Position numbers and translations under genes: made by a program. This document shows positions 18,054 to 26,838 of a stretch of DNA of 59,118 nucleotides, piece by piece; the first letter of the stretch is position 1; the number at the start of each line of letters is the position of its first letter. The stretch spans positions 1-59,118 of the forward strand of contig JAJFJS010000116.1 in the NCBI GenBank assembly GCA_021773815.1, written 5' to 3'. The notes under the pieces were generated by a model. The model was given only the letters and a program-made list of their open reading frames with translations. It ran no database searches and had not been told where the DNA came from. The stretch is from Gammaproteobacteria bacterium. Lineage in GTDB: Bacteria; Pseudomonadota; Gammaproteobacteria; Steroidobacterales; GCA-2729495.

Positions 18054-19121
18054 TCAGTTTCGGGTCAGCGTCATGGGCTCCAGGCCGGTGACGGCGCGTA
18101 TGACGGCCAGCCGCTCATCATTCGGCAGTGGAATGAGCCCTTTATCGGCCAGGTAGCCGTCCTCGCCCATCGCCTTGTCACTGGTGAATTCGGCAAGATA
18201 CTCACGAACTCCGGGAATCGCTTCGACATGCGCCTTCTTGACATAGAAGTACAGCGGACGGGATACGGGATAGGCGCCTGCGGCGATCGCATCAAACGTC
18301 GGCGCCTGACCGTCGACGAACGATCCCTGGACGGTATCCTCGTTCTGGTCCAGGAAACTGAAGCCGAAAATACCGAGCGCTTGCGGATTGGCCCTGAGCT
18401 TCTGCACGATCAGGTTGTCGTTTTCACCCGCTTCGATGAATCGCCCGTCTTCGCGAATGGTGTGACAGATGCTCTTGAAACGATTCTTGTCCTGACCCTT
18501 GATCGCACCGATCCAGCCAAAGGTCTTGCATCCGCCTTCCATGGCGAGTTCGACAAATGCGTCACGCGTTCCGGACGTCGGCGGCGGCCCGAGAACTTCG
18601 ATGACGTCCGCGGGCAATGTCGGATCAATGTCACTCCATTTCTGGTAGGGATTGGGCACGAGCCGCTCGCTGCCGTCCGGATCGGGAACCTCCCTCGCCA
18701 GCGCGAGAAAGATCTGCGCGCGCGTCAGTCGATACACCGCCGACGACACCGAGTTCGCCAGCACGATGCCGTCGTAGCCGATCTTGACCTCGACGATATC
18801 GGCGACGCCGTTGGCGGCGCAAAGATCGACCTCCGATTGCTTGATGCGCCGTGAACTGTTGGTGATATCGGGATTCCCGACACCCACGCCGGAACAGAAA
18901 AGTTTCAGTCCGCCGCCGGATCCCGTCGATTCGATTTTCGGCGTCTTGAAGCGCGTCGACCTGCCGAAGTTTTCGGCGACGACGGTGGCAAACGGATACA
19001 CCGTCGATGAGCCGACGATGCTGATGTAATCGCGGGCCGACTGGGCCTGCGCCGGCAAACCCGCCGCTCCGCCGATGACGACGGCGGCGACACACGCTGC
19101 GGCTTTCATGTTAATTGACAC
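18054..19121 (-). CDS. pstS: Phosphate-binding periplasmic protein PstS
   Basis: 355 residues: signal peptide MKAAACVAAVVIGGAAG...AQA, then the PstS ligand-binding fold. SIVGSSTVYPFA is the N-terminal phosphate-binding loop, ESTGSGGGLKLFC supplies further ligands, and PPTSGTRDAFVE is the second-lobe loop. The likely start is the GTG at 19121 with GGAGG five bases ahead; the ATG at 19109 lacks that spacing. phoU ends 69 bases upstream. In that gap the minus strand has TTGACATATTTTCTTAAC (19193-19176), which is only a partial Pho-box match, so an independent pstS promoter is possible but unproven. Confidence 0.94.
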   Translation of the reverse strand: MSINMKAAACVAAVVIGGAAGLPAQAQSARDYISIVGSSTVYPFATVVAENFGRSTRFKTPKIESTGSGGGLKLFCSGVGVGNPDITNSSRRIKQSEVDLCAANGVADIVEVKIGYDGIVLANSVSSAVYRLTRAQIFLALAREVPDPDGSERLVPNPYQKWSDIDPTLPADVIEVLGPPPTSGTRDAFVELAMEGGCKTFGWIGAIKGQDKNRFKSICHTIREDGRFIEAGENDNLIVQKLRANPQALGIFGFSFLDQNEDTVQGSFVDGQAPTFDAIAAGAYPVSRPLYFYVKKAHVEAIPGVREYLAEFTSDKAMGEDGYLADKGLIPLPNDERLAVIRAVTGLEPMTLTRN

Positions 19122-19190
19122 GGTAACCTCCACTGGATGGCACTGATTGAACACAGGCACAGTTTAGGCGGCGATTGTTAAGAAAATATG

Positions 19191-19949
19191 TCAACCCCGG
19201 GGTTCCTTCGAACGGCCCGGCTTGCCCTCATCCACGCCGATATCCTCGCGAATCTGCTCGATCCGCGTGTGCCGGATGTCGGCACCGTGAACCATATAGA
19301 TCACGTACTCGGCAACGTTTTTTGCGTGATCGCCGATACGCTCGAGCGCCCGCGCCACCCAGCTCACGTCCATGAAACGCCGGATCGTGCGGGCATCCTC
19401 CATCATCAGGCTGATGCACTGCCGGGTAATCCGGTCATATTCCTCATCGACGAGCTTGTCCTCCTCGATAATCAACAGCGCGTCGCCGGCATCGAGTCGC
19501 GAGAACGCATCCAGCGCGTCGTGCAGCATCGTCTGCACATGCTCGCCGAGCGCCCGCAATTCGCTGTAGTGATCGTGCGGCCGCACATCGCTGGCCAGAC
19601 TGGACGCGAGGTAGCCGATCCGCTGCGCCTCGTCGCCGATTCGCTCCAGATCGGTAATCGTCTTGATCACGGCCATGATCAGGCGCAGATCGGCGGCCGC
19701 CGGGCCGCGCGTCGCGAGGATGCGACTGCATTCCTCGTCGATACTGACCTCGAGTTCATTGATGCGGTAATCCTCACCGGCAACCCGCAATCCCATGGCG
19801 CTGTCACCGGCAGTGATCGCTTCGATGGCAACATCCAGGTGCTGCTCGACCAAACCGCCCATGCGCAGCACCTCACTGCGCAGGTCTTCCAGTTCTTCGT
19901 TGAAGCGCCGGGAAATATGCTGGCCAAACTGTTCGCTGTCTGCTGTCAT
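19191..19949 (-). CDS. phoU: Phosphate signalling protein PhoU
   Basis: 252 residues built of two three-helix PhoU repeats. The repeats show AAADLRLIMAVIKTITDLERIGDEAQRI in the first half and SWVARALERIGDHAKNVAEYVIYM in the second, carrying the conserved E-R-I-G-D metal-binding patterns. PhoU links Pst transport to PhoR inhibition under phosphate sufficiency. Its start overlaps the phoR stop by four bases (ATGA), a translational-coupling arrangement. The position between phoR and pstS, rather than after pstB, differs from the E. coli pstSCAB-phoU order. Confidence 0.95.
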   Translation of the reverse strand: MTADSEQFGQHISRRFNEELEDLRSEVLRMGGLVEQHLDVAIEAITAGDSAMGLRVAGEDYRINELEVSIDEECSRILATRGPAAADLRLIMAVIKTITDLERIGDEAQRIGYLASSLASDVRPHDHYSELRALGEHVQTMLHDALDAFSRLDAGDALLIIEEDKLVDEEYDRITRQCISLMMEDARTIRRFMDVSWVARALERIGDHAKNVAEYVIYMVHGADIRHTRIEQIREDIGVDEGKPGRSKEPRG

Positions 19950-21283
19950 CTCGATTCCTCACGCGGATCCGGCCGTTCCGAGCCATCCGGGTGCCCGGGG
20001 CGGCGGTCTATTCTTTGCGGCGCAAAATGGCATGTGAACCGGCTGCCGCGACCCGGTTCGCTGTTGATGTCCAGTTCGGCGTCGTGCCGACGCAGCGCGT
20101 ACTTGACGATCGCCAGTCCCAGGCCCGTTCCGCCCTGTTGCCGCGCCCGTCCGCCATCCGCGCGGAAGAACCGCTCGGTCAACCTCGGCACATCCTCGGG
20201 CGCGACACCGATACCGGTATCGGCCACGGACAGATGGCCGCCGGCATCATCGACCGACCAGCCGATCACGATACTCCCGTCCTCGGGCGTGTAGCGCACG
20301 GCATTCGAGACGAGGTTCGCCACCACCGACCGAATCTCCGACTCCTCGCCCAGCAACCCGGCGTCGCTGTGAATATCGAGCTCGATACGACGCGGGTGTG
20401 CGGGCGCCGCCAGGGCTTCGTGCCGGGCCACCGCCAACATCGACACGATATCGATTGCCGCATCCAACGGACCCGGCGCCGATGATTCCAGCTTCGACAA
20501 CTGCAGCAGGTCGACAACGAGTTGACTCATCCGTCGGGTCTGCTCACGCATATCGGCAACCGGTCGTGACCAGGTATCCGGCAGGTCCTCGGCTTCATCC
20601 AGCGCATCGAGGTAGCCCGCAATCACGGTCAGCGGCGAGCGCAGTTCGTGCGATGCGTTGGCGACGAAATCCCGCCGCATCGTTTCGAGTTTCCGGGCCC
20701 GCGTAACATCGGTCACGAGCAGCAGGCGCTGATCGGGGCCATAAGGCATCAGGCGACAAGACAACCACTTTTCCCCGTGCGGCGCCGGGATTTCGACGGT
20801 CTCCTTCTTGCGACCCGCGTCCAGAAACGCGACGAACGACGGGTGACGGATGAAATTGTCGATGCGCTGGCCCCGATCACGCTTGCGCTTGAGCCCGAGG
20901 AGCAGGCGCGCCGCCTTGTTGGTCGCGATGATCTCGTTGTTGGGGCTCAGAATGATCCCGCCGTCGGGAAAGGCCTTCATCGACGTGCGCAATTCCTTGA
21001 CCAACCGACGGTACTTCTTCCGATTCAGTTTGTTCTGCGTAGCGATGAATTTCGCCCGCGCAAACACGCGGGCCCATGTGCCATTGCCGGCCGGCATCTC
21101 CGCGAGGTCTCCGGTTTGCAGCCAGCGCTCAAGCAGCCACAGGTTATACAGATGCCAGAGCAGCAGCCCGGTGACCACGATAAAGGCGCCGATCAACGGG
21201 CGCCCGTAGAGCGCGCCGATCAGCGTGCCGGCCGTGAACACGGCGAGGTGCCGACCCACGGCGGCTATCCAGGGCGTACTCAT
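19946..21283 (-). CDS. phoR: Phosphate regulon sensor histidine kinase PhoR
   Basis: 445 residues: two short membrane segments (about residues 10-50), a PAS domain (about 95-195, FPDGGIILSPNNEIIATNKAA), the HisKA dimerisation box ASHELRSPLTVIAGYLDAL with the phospho-acceptor at about His212, and a HATPase domain with N box (NLVSNAVRYTP), DTGIG and GGTGLGLAIVK. It autophosphorylates and signals to PhoB. The ATG at 21283 lies two bases after the phoB stop; a TTG at 21289 would overlap phoB. The stop overlaps phoU by four bases, so phoB-phoR-phoU are one translational unit. Confidence 0.95.
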   Translation of the reverse strand: MSTPWIAAVGRHLAVFTAGTLIGALYGRPLIGAFIVVTGLLLWHLYNLWLLERWLQTGDLAEMPAGNGTWARVFARAKFIATQNKLNRKKYRRLVKELRTSMKAFPDGGIILSPNNEIIATNKAARLLLGLKRKRDRGQRIDNFIRHPSFVAFLDAGRKKETVEIPAPHGEKWLSCRLMPYGPDQRLLLVTDVTRARKLETMRRDFVANASHELRSPLTVIAGYLDALDEAEDLPDTWSRPVADMREQTRRMSQLVVDLLQLSKLESSAPGPLDAAIDIVSMLAVARHEALAAPAHPRRIELDIHSDAGLLGEESEIRSVVANLVSNAVRYTPEDGSIVIGWSVDDAGGHLSVADTGIGVAPEDVPRLTERFFRADGGRARQQGGTGLGLAIVKYALRRHDAELDINSEPGRGSRFTCHFAPQRIDRRPGHPDGSERPDPREESR

Positions 21284-21285
21284 GT

Positions 21286-21972
21286 TCAATGCAGCGAAAA
21301 CCGGTAGCCGGCGCCCCGGACCGTCTGGACGAATCGGTCCGCGCCGGATTCCTCGAGTGCCTTGCGCAACCTGCGGACATGTACGTCGACCGTCCGCTCC
21401 TCGACATACACGTTCTGGCCCCAGACGCGATCGAGCAATTGACCGCGACTGTAAACACGCTCCGGGTTCTCCAGCAGGAATTTCAACAGGCGATACTCGG
21501 TCGGCCCGAGTCCGATCTCACGGTCGCCGACGGTGACCCGATGGCTGACGGGGTCCAGACGCAGGTCGCCCGCCTCCAGCGGCGCATCGGTGGCCGACGC
21601 CGAACGACGCAGCAGTGCGTTGATCCGGGAAATCAGTTCACGCGGTGAAAACGGCTTCGTCACGTAGTCGTCAGCGCCGCCGTCGAGGCCGATCACCTTC
21701 TCGCGTTCTTCGGCCCTGGCCGTCAGCATGATGATCGGCAGGTCGCGATTGGCCTCATCCCGACGCAGCATCCGTATGAGTTCCAGCCCGCTTGAATCGG
21801 GCAGCATCCAATCGACGAGGACCAGGTCCGGCCGTTCGTCCGCAATCATGGCCCGGGCCGTCGCACAGTCTTCGGCCTCGACGACTGCAAACCCGGCGCG
21901 GCCGAGATTGAAAGCGACCATTTGCCGAATGGGCGCCTCGTCCTCGACCAGCAGGATTTTTCGCGGTGTCAT
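21286..21972 (-). CDS. phoB: Phosphate regulon response regulator PhoB
   Basis: 228 residues: receiver domain with the acidic pair at residues 11-12 and the phospho-acceptor D54 in VLVDWMLPD, switch Thr and Lys in MLTARAEE and VTKPFSP, followed by an OmpR-type winged helix (EYRLLKFLLENPERVYSRGQLLD, VDVHVRRLRKAL). It activates Pho-box promoters at low phosphate. Start 21972 (MTPRKILLVEDE) matches the PhoB family N-terminus; an in-frame ATG ten codons upstream is less likely. A possible autoregulatory Pho box lies at 22027-22048. Confidence 0.96.
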   Translation of the reverse strand: MTPRKILLVEDEAPIRQMVAFNLGRAGFAVVEAEDCATARAMIADERPDLVLVDWMLPDSSGLELIRMLRRDEANRDLPIIMLTARAEEREKVIGLDGGADDYVTKPFSPRELISRINALLRRSASATDAPLEAGDLRLDPVSHRVTVGDREIGLGPTEYRLLKFLLENPERVYSRGQLLDRVWGQNVYVEERTVDVHVRRLRKALEESGADRFVQTVRGAGYRFSLH

Positions 21973-22026
21973 TGCCTTGGGATGGAACTCGCCGGGTTGC
22001 ATTGGTTCGCGGCCATTAGACCCGCC

Positions 22027-22048
22027 GATTGTTACAAATCGGTTACGA
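22027..22048 (-). promoter_or_regulatory. Candidate Pho box upstream of phoB
   Basis: On the minus strand two 11-base units, TCGTAACCGAT and TTGTAACAATC, lie head to tail with the GTAAC cores exactly 11 bases apart, which is the PhoB direct-repeat geometry. Overall match to the E. coli consensus is only 10 of 18, so this is weaker than the porin site. It is located 55 bases before the phoB start. PhoB autoregulation is common, so the position fits. The rest of 22,049-22,236 shows only GC-rich sequence with no gene. Confidence 0.5.
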
Positions 22049-22236
22049 GAAACCCACTACCCCGCCTTGTGGCGGCCGCAGGCCTGCAGAGGGGCCCGGA
22101 GGACCGGCACCGGCGGAATTCCGGGCGACCGATCCCGGGGGCCTGGCCATCAGCCGCGGTCCGGGCCGGGATGACCGGCGTCCAGCGAACCGCCTGCACA
22201 CCGACGGTTCGAGCGGCTGCGCGCCGCCCGCGAGAA

Positions 22237-22728
22237 TTACAGCGCCCCGGTTTCCTGCTGCATATAGGCAATCAGGCTGGCCCGGTCCTGGGCGTCCTTG
22301 ACGCCAATGAACACCATCCGGTTACCCGGCAGGAACTGGCTCGGACGCGCGAGCCACTCGTCCATGGCCTCGATGGTCCAGACGACGTCCGACTCCGTCA
22401 GCGCTTCCGAGTAAGCAAATCCCGGCGTCAAGCCGGCCTTGCGGCCGAACACGCCGTGCAGATTCGGGCCCACCTTGTTCGCGCCACCCTCTTCGAGGCT
22501 GTGGCAGGCGCGGCATTGAAAATACATCGTCTGGCCGCGCTTCAGATCGGCGCCGGCCAGCCGCGTGGTGATGTCGGCTTCGCCGGACGGGGCCGCCGCC
22601 GGTGCGGATGCCCCTTCGGCAGATGACGCGTCACCGCAGGCCGACGCCGCCGGCTGATACCCGCAGCAGGCGGATAACACTACCGCGACCACGGCCGACA
22701 GCATCAGAATTTTTCTCGAAACGAACAT
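22237..22728 (-). CDS. Exported class I c-type cytochrome
   Basis: 163 residues. The N-terminal signal ends in VVLSACCG, a lipobox-like sequence, so the mature protein may be a lipoprotein. A low-complexity Ala/Ser-rich linker follows. The haem motif CRACH lies near residue 75, preceded by KRGQTMYFQ. GPNLHGVFGRKAG is the typical following segment and GNRMVFIGV supplies the axial Met. The ATG at 22728 with AGAGG ahead is preferred. It is the last gene of the leftward cluster, 134 bases after the FAD oxidase, and is the obvious electron acceptor for that enzyme. Confidence 0.87.
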   Translation of the reverse strand: MFVSRKILMLSAVVAVVLSACCGYQPAASACGDASSAEGASAPAAAPSGEADITTRLAGADLKRGQTMYFQCRACHSLEEGGANKVGPNLHGVFGRKAGLTPGFAYSEALTESDVVWTIEAMDEWLARPSQFLPGNRMVFIGVKDAQDRASLIAYMQQETGAL

Positions 22729-22862
22729 AACAAACCTCTTCAATTCATTAATTTAAATAGATTATTTAATTCTACGGGCGGAGCCCATGACGGCACGAGA
22801 TGGACGCCTGCGTGGCCGGGCGTCGCAGCCCCGCCCGGCACAGCCTCGCCGCGGCGGAGAGC

Positions 22863-24452
22863 TCAGCCCTCGAGACCTCCGAGCGCCCCGGGATTCATCA
22901 GCCCGTCCGGGTCGAGGCTCTTTTTCACGTCTTTGAGGATTTGCGTGGCCTGCGCCTGGCGGCCGCGCAGGTACGGATAGCTCTTGCCGACCTGCATGTG
23001 CACGGCGCCCATGTCGCAGAAGATATCCTGGATCTTGCCGCGCAGGGTCGCGACCAATGCCCGACCCTCGGGGTTGGCCGGATACTCCGGCAACGTGTCG
23101 AGGTACTCCTGCGGCAGATAGCGCTTGTGATACGGCGTCCGGTCGTCTTCCCAATAGAACACCGGTTCGTACAGAAAACCGTTGGTGCTGATGCTCGTGA
23201 ACATCGCGGCCTTCTCGACCTTCAGCGTTTCCATCTGGGCAGCGTGCTCGGCATACATCTCGGCCATGCGCCGGTTAAACACCTTGATTCTGGAGAACGG
23301 CAGGATGCCGTGCATCGGCACCCAGCGCTGGCCACGGGGCCCGAGGATCGGGTACAGCGGGATGAACGGCATCGCACGCAAGACCGTCGGAATGGTATTG
23401 GCGATCTCGGTACCGTGGCCGGCCATCGCCTGGCGGATGGTCGCGAGCTTGGCGCTGACTTCCGCACGACTCGCGCCTTCGACAACGTAATGCGCCGAAT
23501 AATCGAAACCACTCAGGAACCGCTTGCCCGCGATCGCCATCTTCATGACGCGCACGAGACCGTCGAGCGGATTCGTCGACGTTTTCAGCACGGCCCAGAC
23601 CGCCTGCACGGCATCTTTCGTGCTCGCCTTGCCGAGTTGTCCCTGCTGCAGCTTTGGATCGAGACCGAAGTCATCGGCAACAACGCCGGTCCGGCCCGCC
23701 CGCGCCATGCCGTCGGCCATCGCATCAAAATCGTTGAAGCCGAACGATGCGGTACCCGAATAAGCCGGCACCGGGACCAGTCGCAGCGTAATTCGCGCCT
23801 TGATGCCGAACGCGCCCGCGTCCCCGGTGAACAGCCCGGTCAGGTCGGGGCCGTAATGACGGAAAAACGGCGACGACTTGTCCATCGCCTTCGACCCGGT
23901 GCTGAGGATCTCGCCGTTGGCCAGCACGATATCGAACGACAGCGCCGTGTCGGCGGAACAACCGTAGGTACCCGAGCCGAGACTGACCGCGTTCTGCGAC
24001 ATCGAGCCGCCGACGGTGGCCCTTAAACCGGAAAACGGTCCCCAGAATGCTGTTCGCAGCCCCTTGGTCGCGAGCGCCGCCGTCATGTCCGCCCACGTGA
24101 TGCCCGGCTCGACCGTCACGTACATATCTTCCGCGTTGATCTCGACGACGGCCGTCAGGCGCCCGGTATCTATCAACAGCGAGTGGGCGGTGGCCGGCAG
24201 AAAACCGTCGGTGTAAGAGGCGCCGCCGCCGCGCGGGACCAGCGCCACACCCGCCGCCGAGGCGATGCGCGCAACCTGTTGCAGCTCCTCGACGCTGCCG
24301 GGCTGGACCACGGCGATCGGTAATTCCCGAAAATTGTAGACGTCCATCGCATAGAACTCGCGATCGGCGTCATCGGTCAACACCTGCTCCGCCCCGCAAA
24401 CATCGCTGAGCTGAGAAATAATGTCTTTATTTTCCTGTAAGTTAGCAGACAT
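22863..24452 (-). CDS. FAD-linked oxidase, VAO/p-cresol methylhydroxylase type
   Basis: 529 residues with an FAD-binding PCMH-type domain (about 30-220: VVQPGSVEELQQVARIA, LVPRGGGASYTDGFLP, VEPGITWADM, LRATVGGSMSQNAVSLGSG) and a C-terminal FAD-oxidase domain ending LDPDGLMNPGALGG. Size and architecture match the flavoprotein subunits of p-cresol methylhydroxylase, eugenol hydroxylase and vanillyl-alcohol oxidase, or a lactate/glycolate dehydrogenase. The cytochrome gene directly downstream favours the cytochrome-coupled hydroxylase type. Start 24452 (AGGA eight bases ahead) is preferred over upstream codons. There is no obvious export signal. The substrate is unknown; a phenolic or terpenoid compound is a guess from context. 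Confidence 0.82.
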   Translation of the reverse strand: MSANLQENKDIISQLSDVCGAEQVLTDDADREFYAMDVYNFRELPIAVVQPGSVEELQQVARIASAAGVALVPRGGGASYTDGFLPATAHSLLIDTGRLTAVVEINAEDMYVTVEPGITWADMTAALATKGLRTAFWGPFSGLRATVGGSMSQNAVSLGSGTYGCSADTALSFDIVLANGEILSTGSKAMDKSSPFFRHYGPDLTGLFTGDAGAFGIKARITLRLVPVPAYSGTASFGFNDFDAMADGMARAGRTGVVADDFGLDPKLQQGQLGKASTKDAVQAVWAVLKTSTNPLDGLVRVMKMAIAGKRFLSGFDYSAHYVVEGASRAEVSAKLATIRQAMAGHGTEIANTIPTVLRAMPFIPLYPILGPRGQRWVPMHGILPFSRIKVFNRRMAEMYAEHAAQMETLKVEKAAMFTSISTNGFLYEPVFYWEDDRTPYHKRYLPQEYLDTLPEYPANPEGRALVATLRGKIQDIFCDMGAVHMQVGKSYPYLRGRQAQATQILKDVKKSLDPDGLMNPGALGGLEG

Positions 24453-24519
24453 TCTTAAATCCTGTTGTATTAACTGTTCCGGCGACAATGCGTGCATCCA
24501 GCCCGCTATTGTGCCCGAT

Positions 24520-26235
24520 TCAGTGCCGGTCTTTCAGCATCTGGACGATCTCGGCGGCCCACCGTCGCCGATCTGCGGGCAACGCATTATAGGCGCCAAG
24601 CGGCGCGATTCGAGCGGTCAACTCAGCCCGTCGTTCGTGAGCGCCGCCGGCCCGCGCGCAGCAGTCGACCGGCATCGGCAACATGGCCAGCTCGGCCGAC
24701 AGGTCCGTGGCTAACAACTCTGCGACGAGGTGCGGCAGCACGCGGCTCGCCAGCAACAGGTCGACGACCCGCTCGTGGAGCTCCGCCGGCTCGATATCGG
24801 GTGCGCGGGCGAGGGCATGGGCAACGCGCGGCGCATTCCAGGGCCAGAACAATTCGCCATCACGAATGAAGTACCAGGCCTCGGCCAGGTGCTGTCCGTA
24901 GTCACGCGCCGCCAGGTCCGGCAGGAAACCGTTGACCAGCGAGTCGCACTCGGCCGCGTCGAACAGCCACGGGTCGATCAGCACAAGCCGCCCGACGGAT
25001 TCCGGGTGCGCGTTGCCGATCGCCGCGGCGATGATGCAGGCAGCGCCTTCCGCGATCAGCTCAATCGGCCCCGAATCGACGGCCTGCATAACCTTGTCGA
25101 ACAGTATGGAGATAGCGGACGCGGTAAAGCGCGGCAGGTGCCGCGCGCAGGTTTCACCGTGTCCGGGCAGATCGATCAGGATGATGCGTCGCCGCTCACC
25201 CCAGTCGCGCGCGAGTTGCGTCGCCGTCGCCGCCCAGCGACGTGACGAAGACCCTGCGTCATGCAGGATCACCACCGCCGTGTCAGGCCCCGGATCCGAC
25301 ATACGGACGAACACAGGACCGGCCTCGGTATTGACGACGTCCTTGCGCAGCAGGCCTGCATAGTTGCCGACGGACCGGCGCGGAATATCGACTTCGGCTA
25401 GCGCCGCATGGCGCAGCAGGAACGCAAGCATCTGCTCCCGCATCACGAGCGGGTCGGTAAAGATCCGCCGCTCGACGCAGTCCGGGAATCCGTCCAGCCG
25501 CTCCGGATGCGGCGTCAGCGGATCCGGAGCGATATTCACGAGATAGACCGGCGCACGCATACCCGGCATGCGTTCCCGGGCCGGATAAGCGAGCGCTGCC
25601 TGATACGGCTTGCGGCCACCCTCCTCGGCACGCAGGAAATCCAGCAGATACGGGTGCAGCGCTTCGCCGTCGCTCAGGTCGAGCGCCAGACGCGCGCCGG
25701 GTTCACGCCGATACCACGGAAAGAACAGCTTCTGGTCACGGAGCCTGGCCCAGACCCACAGCAGGTGCCCGCCGTCGGGGACCGGCGCGGGCACGGCGTT
25801 GTAATGCGTGAGCATGTCGTCGAGTTCGGCGCCCTCGAGCACGGCGAGTCCGTTAACGACGGCACCGGCACACTTGTGCGGATAACGGCGCGCGTACTCG
25901 AAACCGATAATCGCACCGGTGTGATAGCCATAGATCAGGAAACGATCCAGATCGAGCGCAACGACAAACTCATCCAGCGCCTCGGCAAATCTGCCCAGGT
26001 CGGGCCGCTCATCGGGCAGGCCGTCGGACAGGCCGCAACCCGGCGTGTCAACGCCGATCACCGTGAAGTGGTGTGCAAAGGCCTCCATTTCGGTGGCCAT
26101 CTCGGCCGACGACGTCGGACTCTGGTGCAGCACCAGCAACGGCGGACCGGAGCCGGCGAGACGAAAATGGACCTGGCGGTCGCCGAGGTCGACAAAGTGG
26201 CGAGTAATCGCCGGATGTTCAGCAGGCAGGTACAC
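24520..26235 (-). CDS. Double alpha/beta-hydrolase without nucleophile serines
   Basis: 571 residues made of two alpha/beta-hydrolase domains in tandem (about 1-285 and 295-571). The first has LLVLHQSP, GVDTPGCGLSDG and the nucleophile elbow GYHTG at 103-107, where His replaces the usual Ser. The second has VVILHDAGSSSRRW, LIDLPGHGET and an elbow reading AEGAACI, again without Ser. Neither half therefore carries a standard catalytic nucleophile. The enzyme may use another chemistry, as in His-elbow relatives, or act as a binding protein. It lies between the epoxide-hydrolase-like gene (47 bases) and the FAD oxidase (67 bases), probably one operon. Confidence 0.8.
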   Translation of the reverse strand: MYLPAEHPAITRHFVDLGDRQVHFRLAGSGPPLLVLHQSPTSSAEMATEMEAFAHHFTVIGVDTPGCGLSDGLPDERPDLGRFAEALDEFVVALDLDRFLIYGYHTGAIIGFEYARRYPHKCAGAVVNGLAVLEGAELDDMLTHYNAVPAPVPDGGHLLWVWARLRDQKLFFPWYRREPGARLALDLSDGEALHPYLLDFLRAEEGGRKPYQAALAYPARERMPGMRAPVYLVNIAPDPLTPHPERLDGFPDCVERRIFTDPLVMREQMLAFLLRHAALAEVDIPRRSVGNYAGLLRKDVVNTEAGPVFVRMSDPGPDTAVVILHDAGSSSRRWAATATQLARDWGERRRIILIDLPGHGETCARHLPRFTASAISILFDKVMQAVDSGPIELIAEGAACIIAAAIGNAHPESVGRLVLIDPWLFDAAECDSLVNGFLPDLAARDYGQHLAEAWYFIRDGELFWPWNAPRVAHALARAPDIEPAELHERVVDLLLASRVLPHLVAELLATDLSAELAMLPMPVDCCARAGGAHERRAELTARIAPLGAYNALPADRRRWAAEIVQMLKDRH

Positions 26236-26282
26236 GGTGGGAGGTATCCGCGAGGCCAGTGAGCGCCAACCGGCCGCGCCGG

Positions 26283-26789
26283 CTAACCGATGACCTGGCG
26301 GGCACCCGGCATCGGCCAGTCTTTCCAGACAGCGATGACACCGTCCTGAATAAAGAAATGGCCGACGACATGAAAGCGCATGCTCGGACCGCGGCCGCCC
26401 TCGGGCGCATTGAAGTGGTCGATACGCTCATTGAGCACGACCGGACCGATCACGTGTGACCGCAGGATTTCCCAGCGTACCGATTCCAGTCCCTGCAGCC
26501 AGCCACCCATCTGCTGCTCAAACGCATCACGCGACTCAATCAGCGGACGACTCGGCGCGACCTGATACAGCAGATCCTCGGCGAGATAGGGCCGCAGCAC
26601 CGCCACGTCCCGTGTCGACCAGTCACGACAGAACTCGTTGACCAGCGTCTCGTTGGCGACCTCAAGAGCCGATTTTTCGGTGGCATCTGTCCTGCTCATC
26701 GTTTGTCCTCCACACGCCGTCAGACCGGCGACGGCCGTGCCAACCAGCACGGACCGGCGACTGAGGCCGGTCCCGTTCGCATCCGCCAT
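26283..26789 (-). CDS. Exported limonene-epoxide-hydrolase-like (SnoaL fold) protein
   Basis: 168 residues. The N-terminus LSRRSVLVGTAVAGLTACG has a twin-arginine signal ending in a lipobox, so export as a lipoprotein is likely. The mature domain has the SnoaL/LEH cone fold pattern with the LEH catalytic-type triad: R122 and D124 (ERIDHF) and D157 (WKDW), spaced as in limonene-1,2-epoxide hydrolase. The Tyr-x-Asn water-binding pair of that enzyme is only half present (Y75). Start 26789 has GAGGT seven bases ahead. It leads the leftward cluster, 49 bases after the helicase gene. Confidence 0.75.
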   Translation of the reverse strand: MADANGTGLSRRSVLVGTAVAGLTACGGQTMSRTDATEKSALEVANETLVNEFCRDWSTRDVAVLRPYLAEDLLYQVAPSRPLIESRDAFEQQMGGWLQGLESVRWEILRSHVIGPVVLNERIDHFNAPEGGRGPSMRFHVVGHFFIQDGVIAVWKDWPMPGARQVIG

Positions 26790-26838
26790 ATTAAACACCT
26801 CGAGAAGATATTAGAATTATCTATTGTTTTTTCAGGCT

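Noticed and set aside
19188-20294. 368-codon plus-strand frame opposite phoU and phoR
   Set aside because: Antisense shadow of two well-supported genes.
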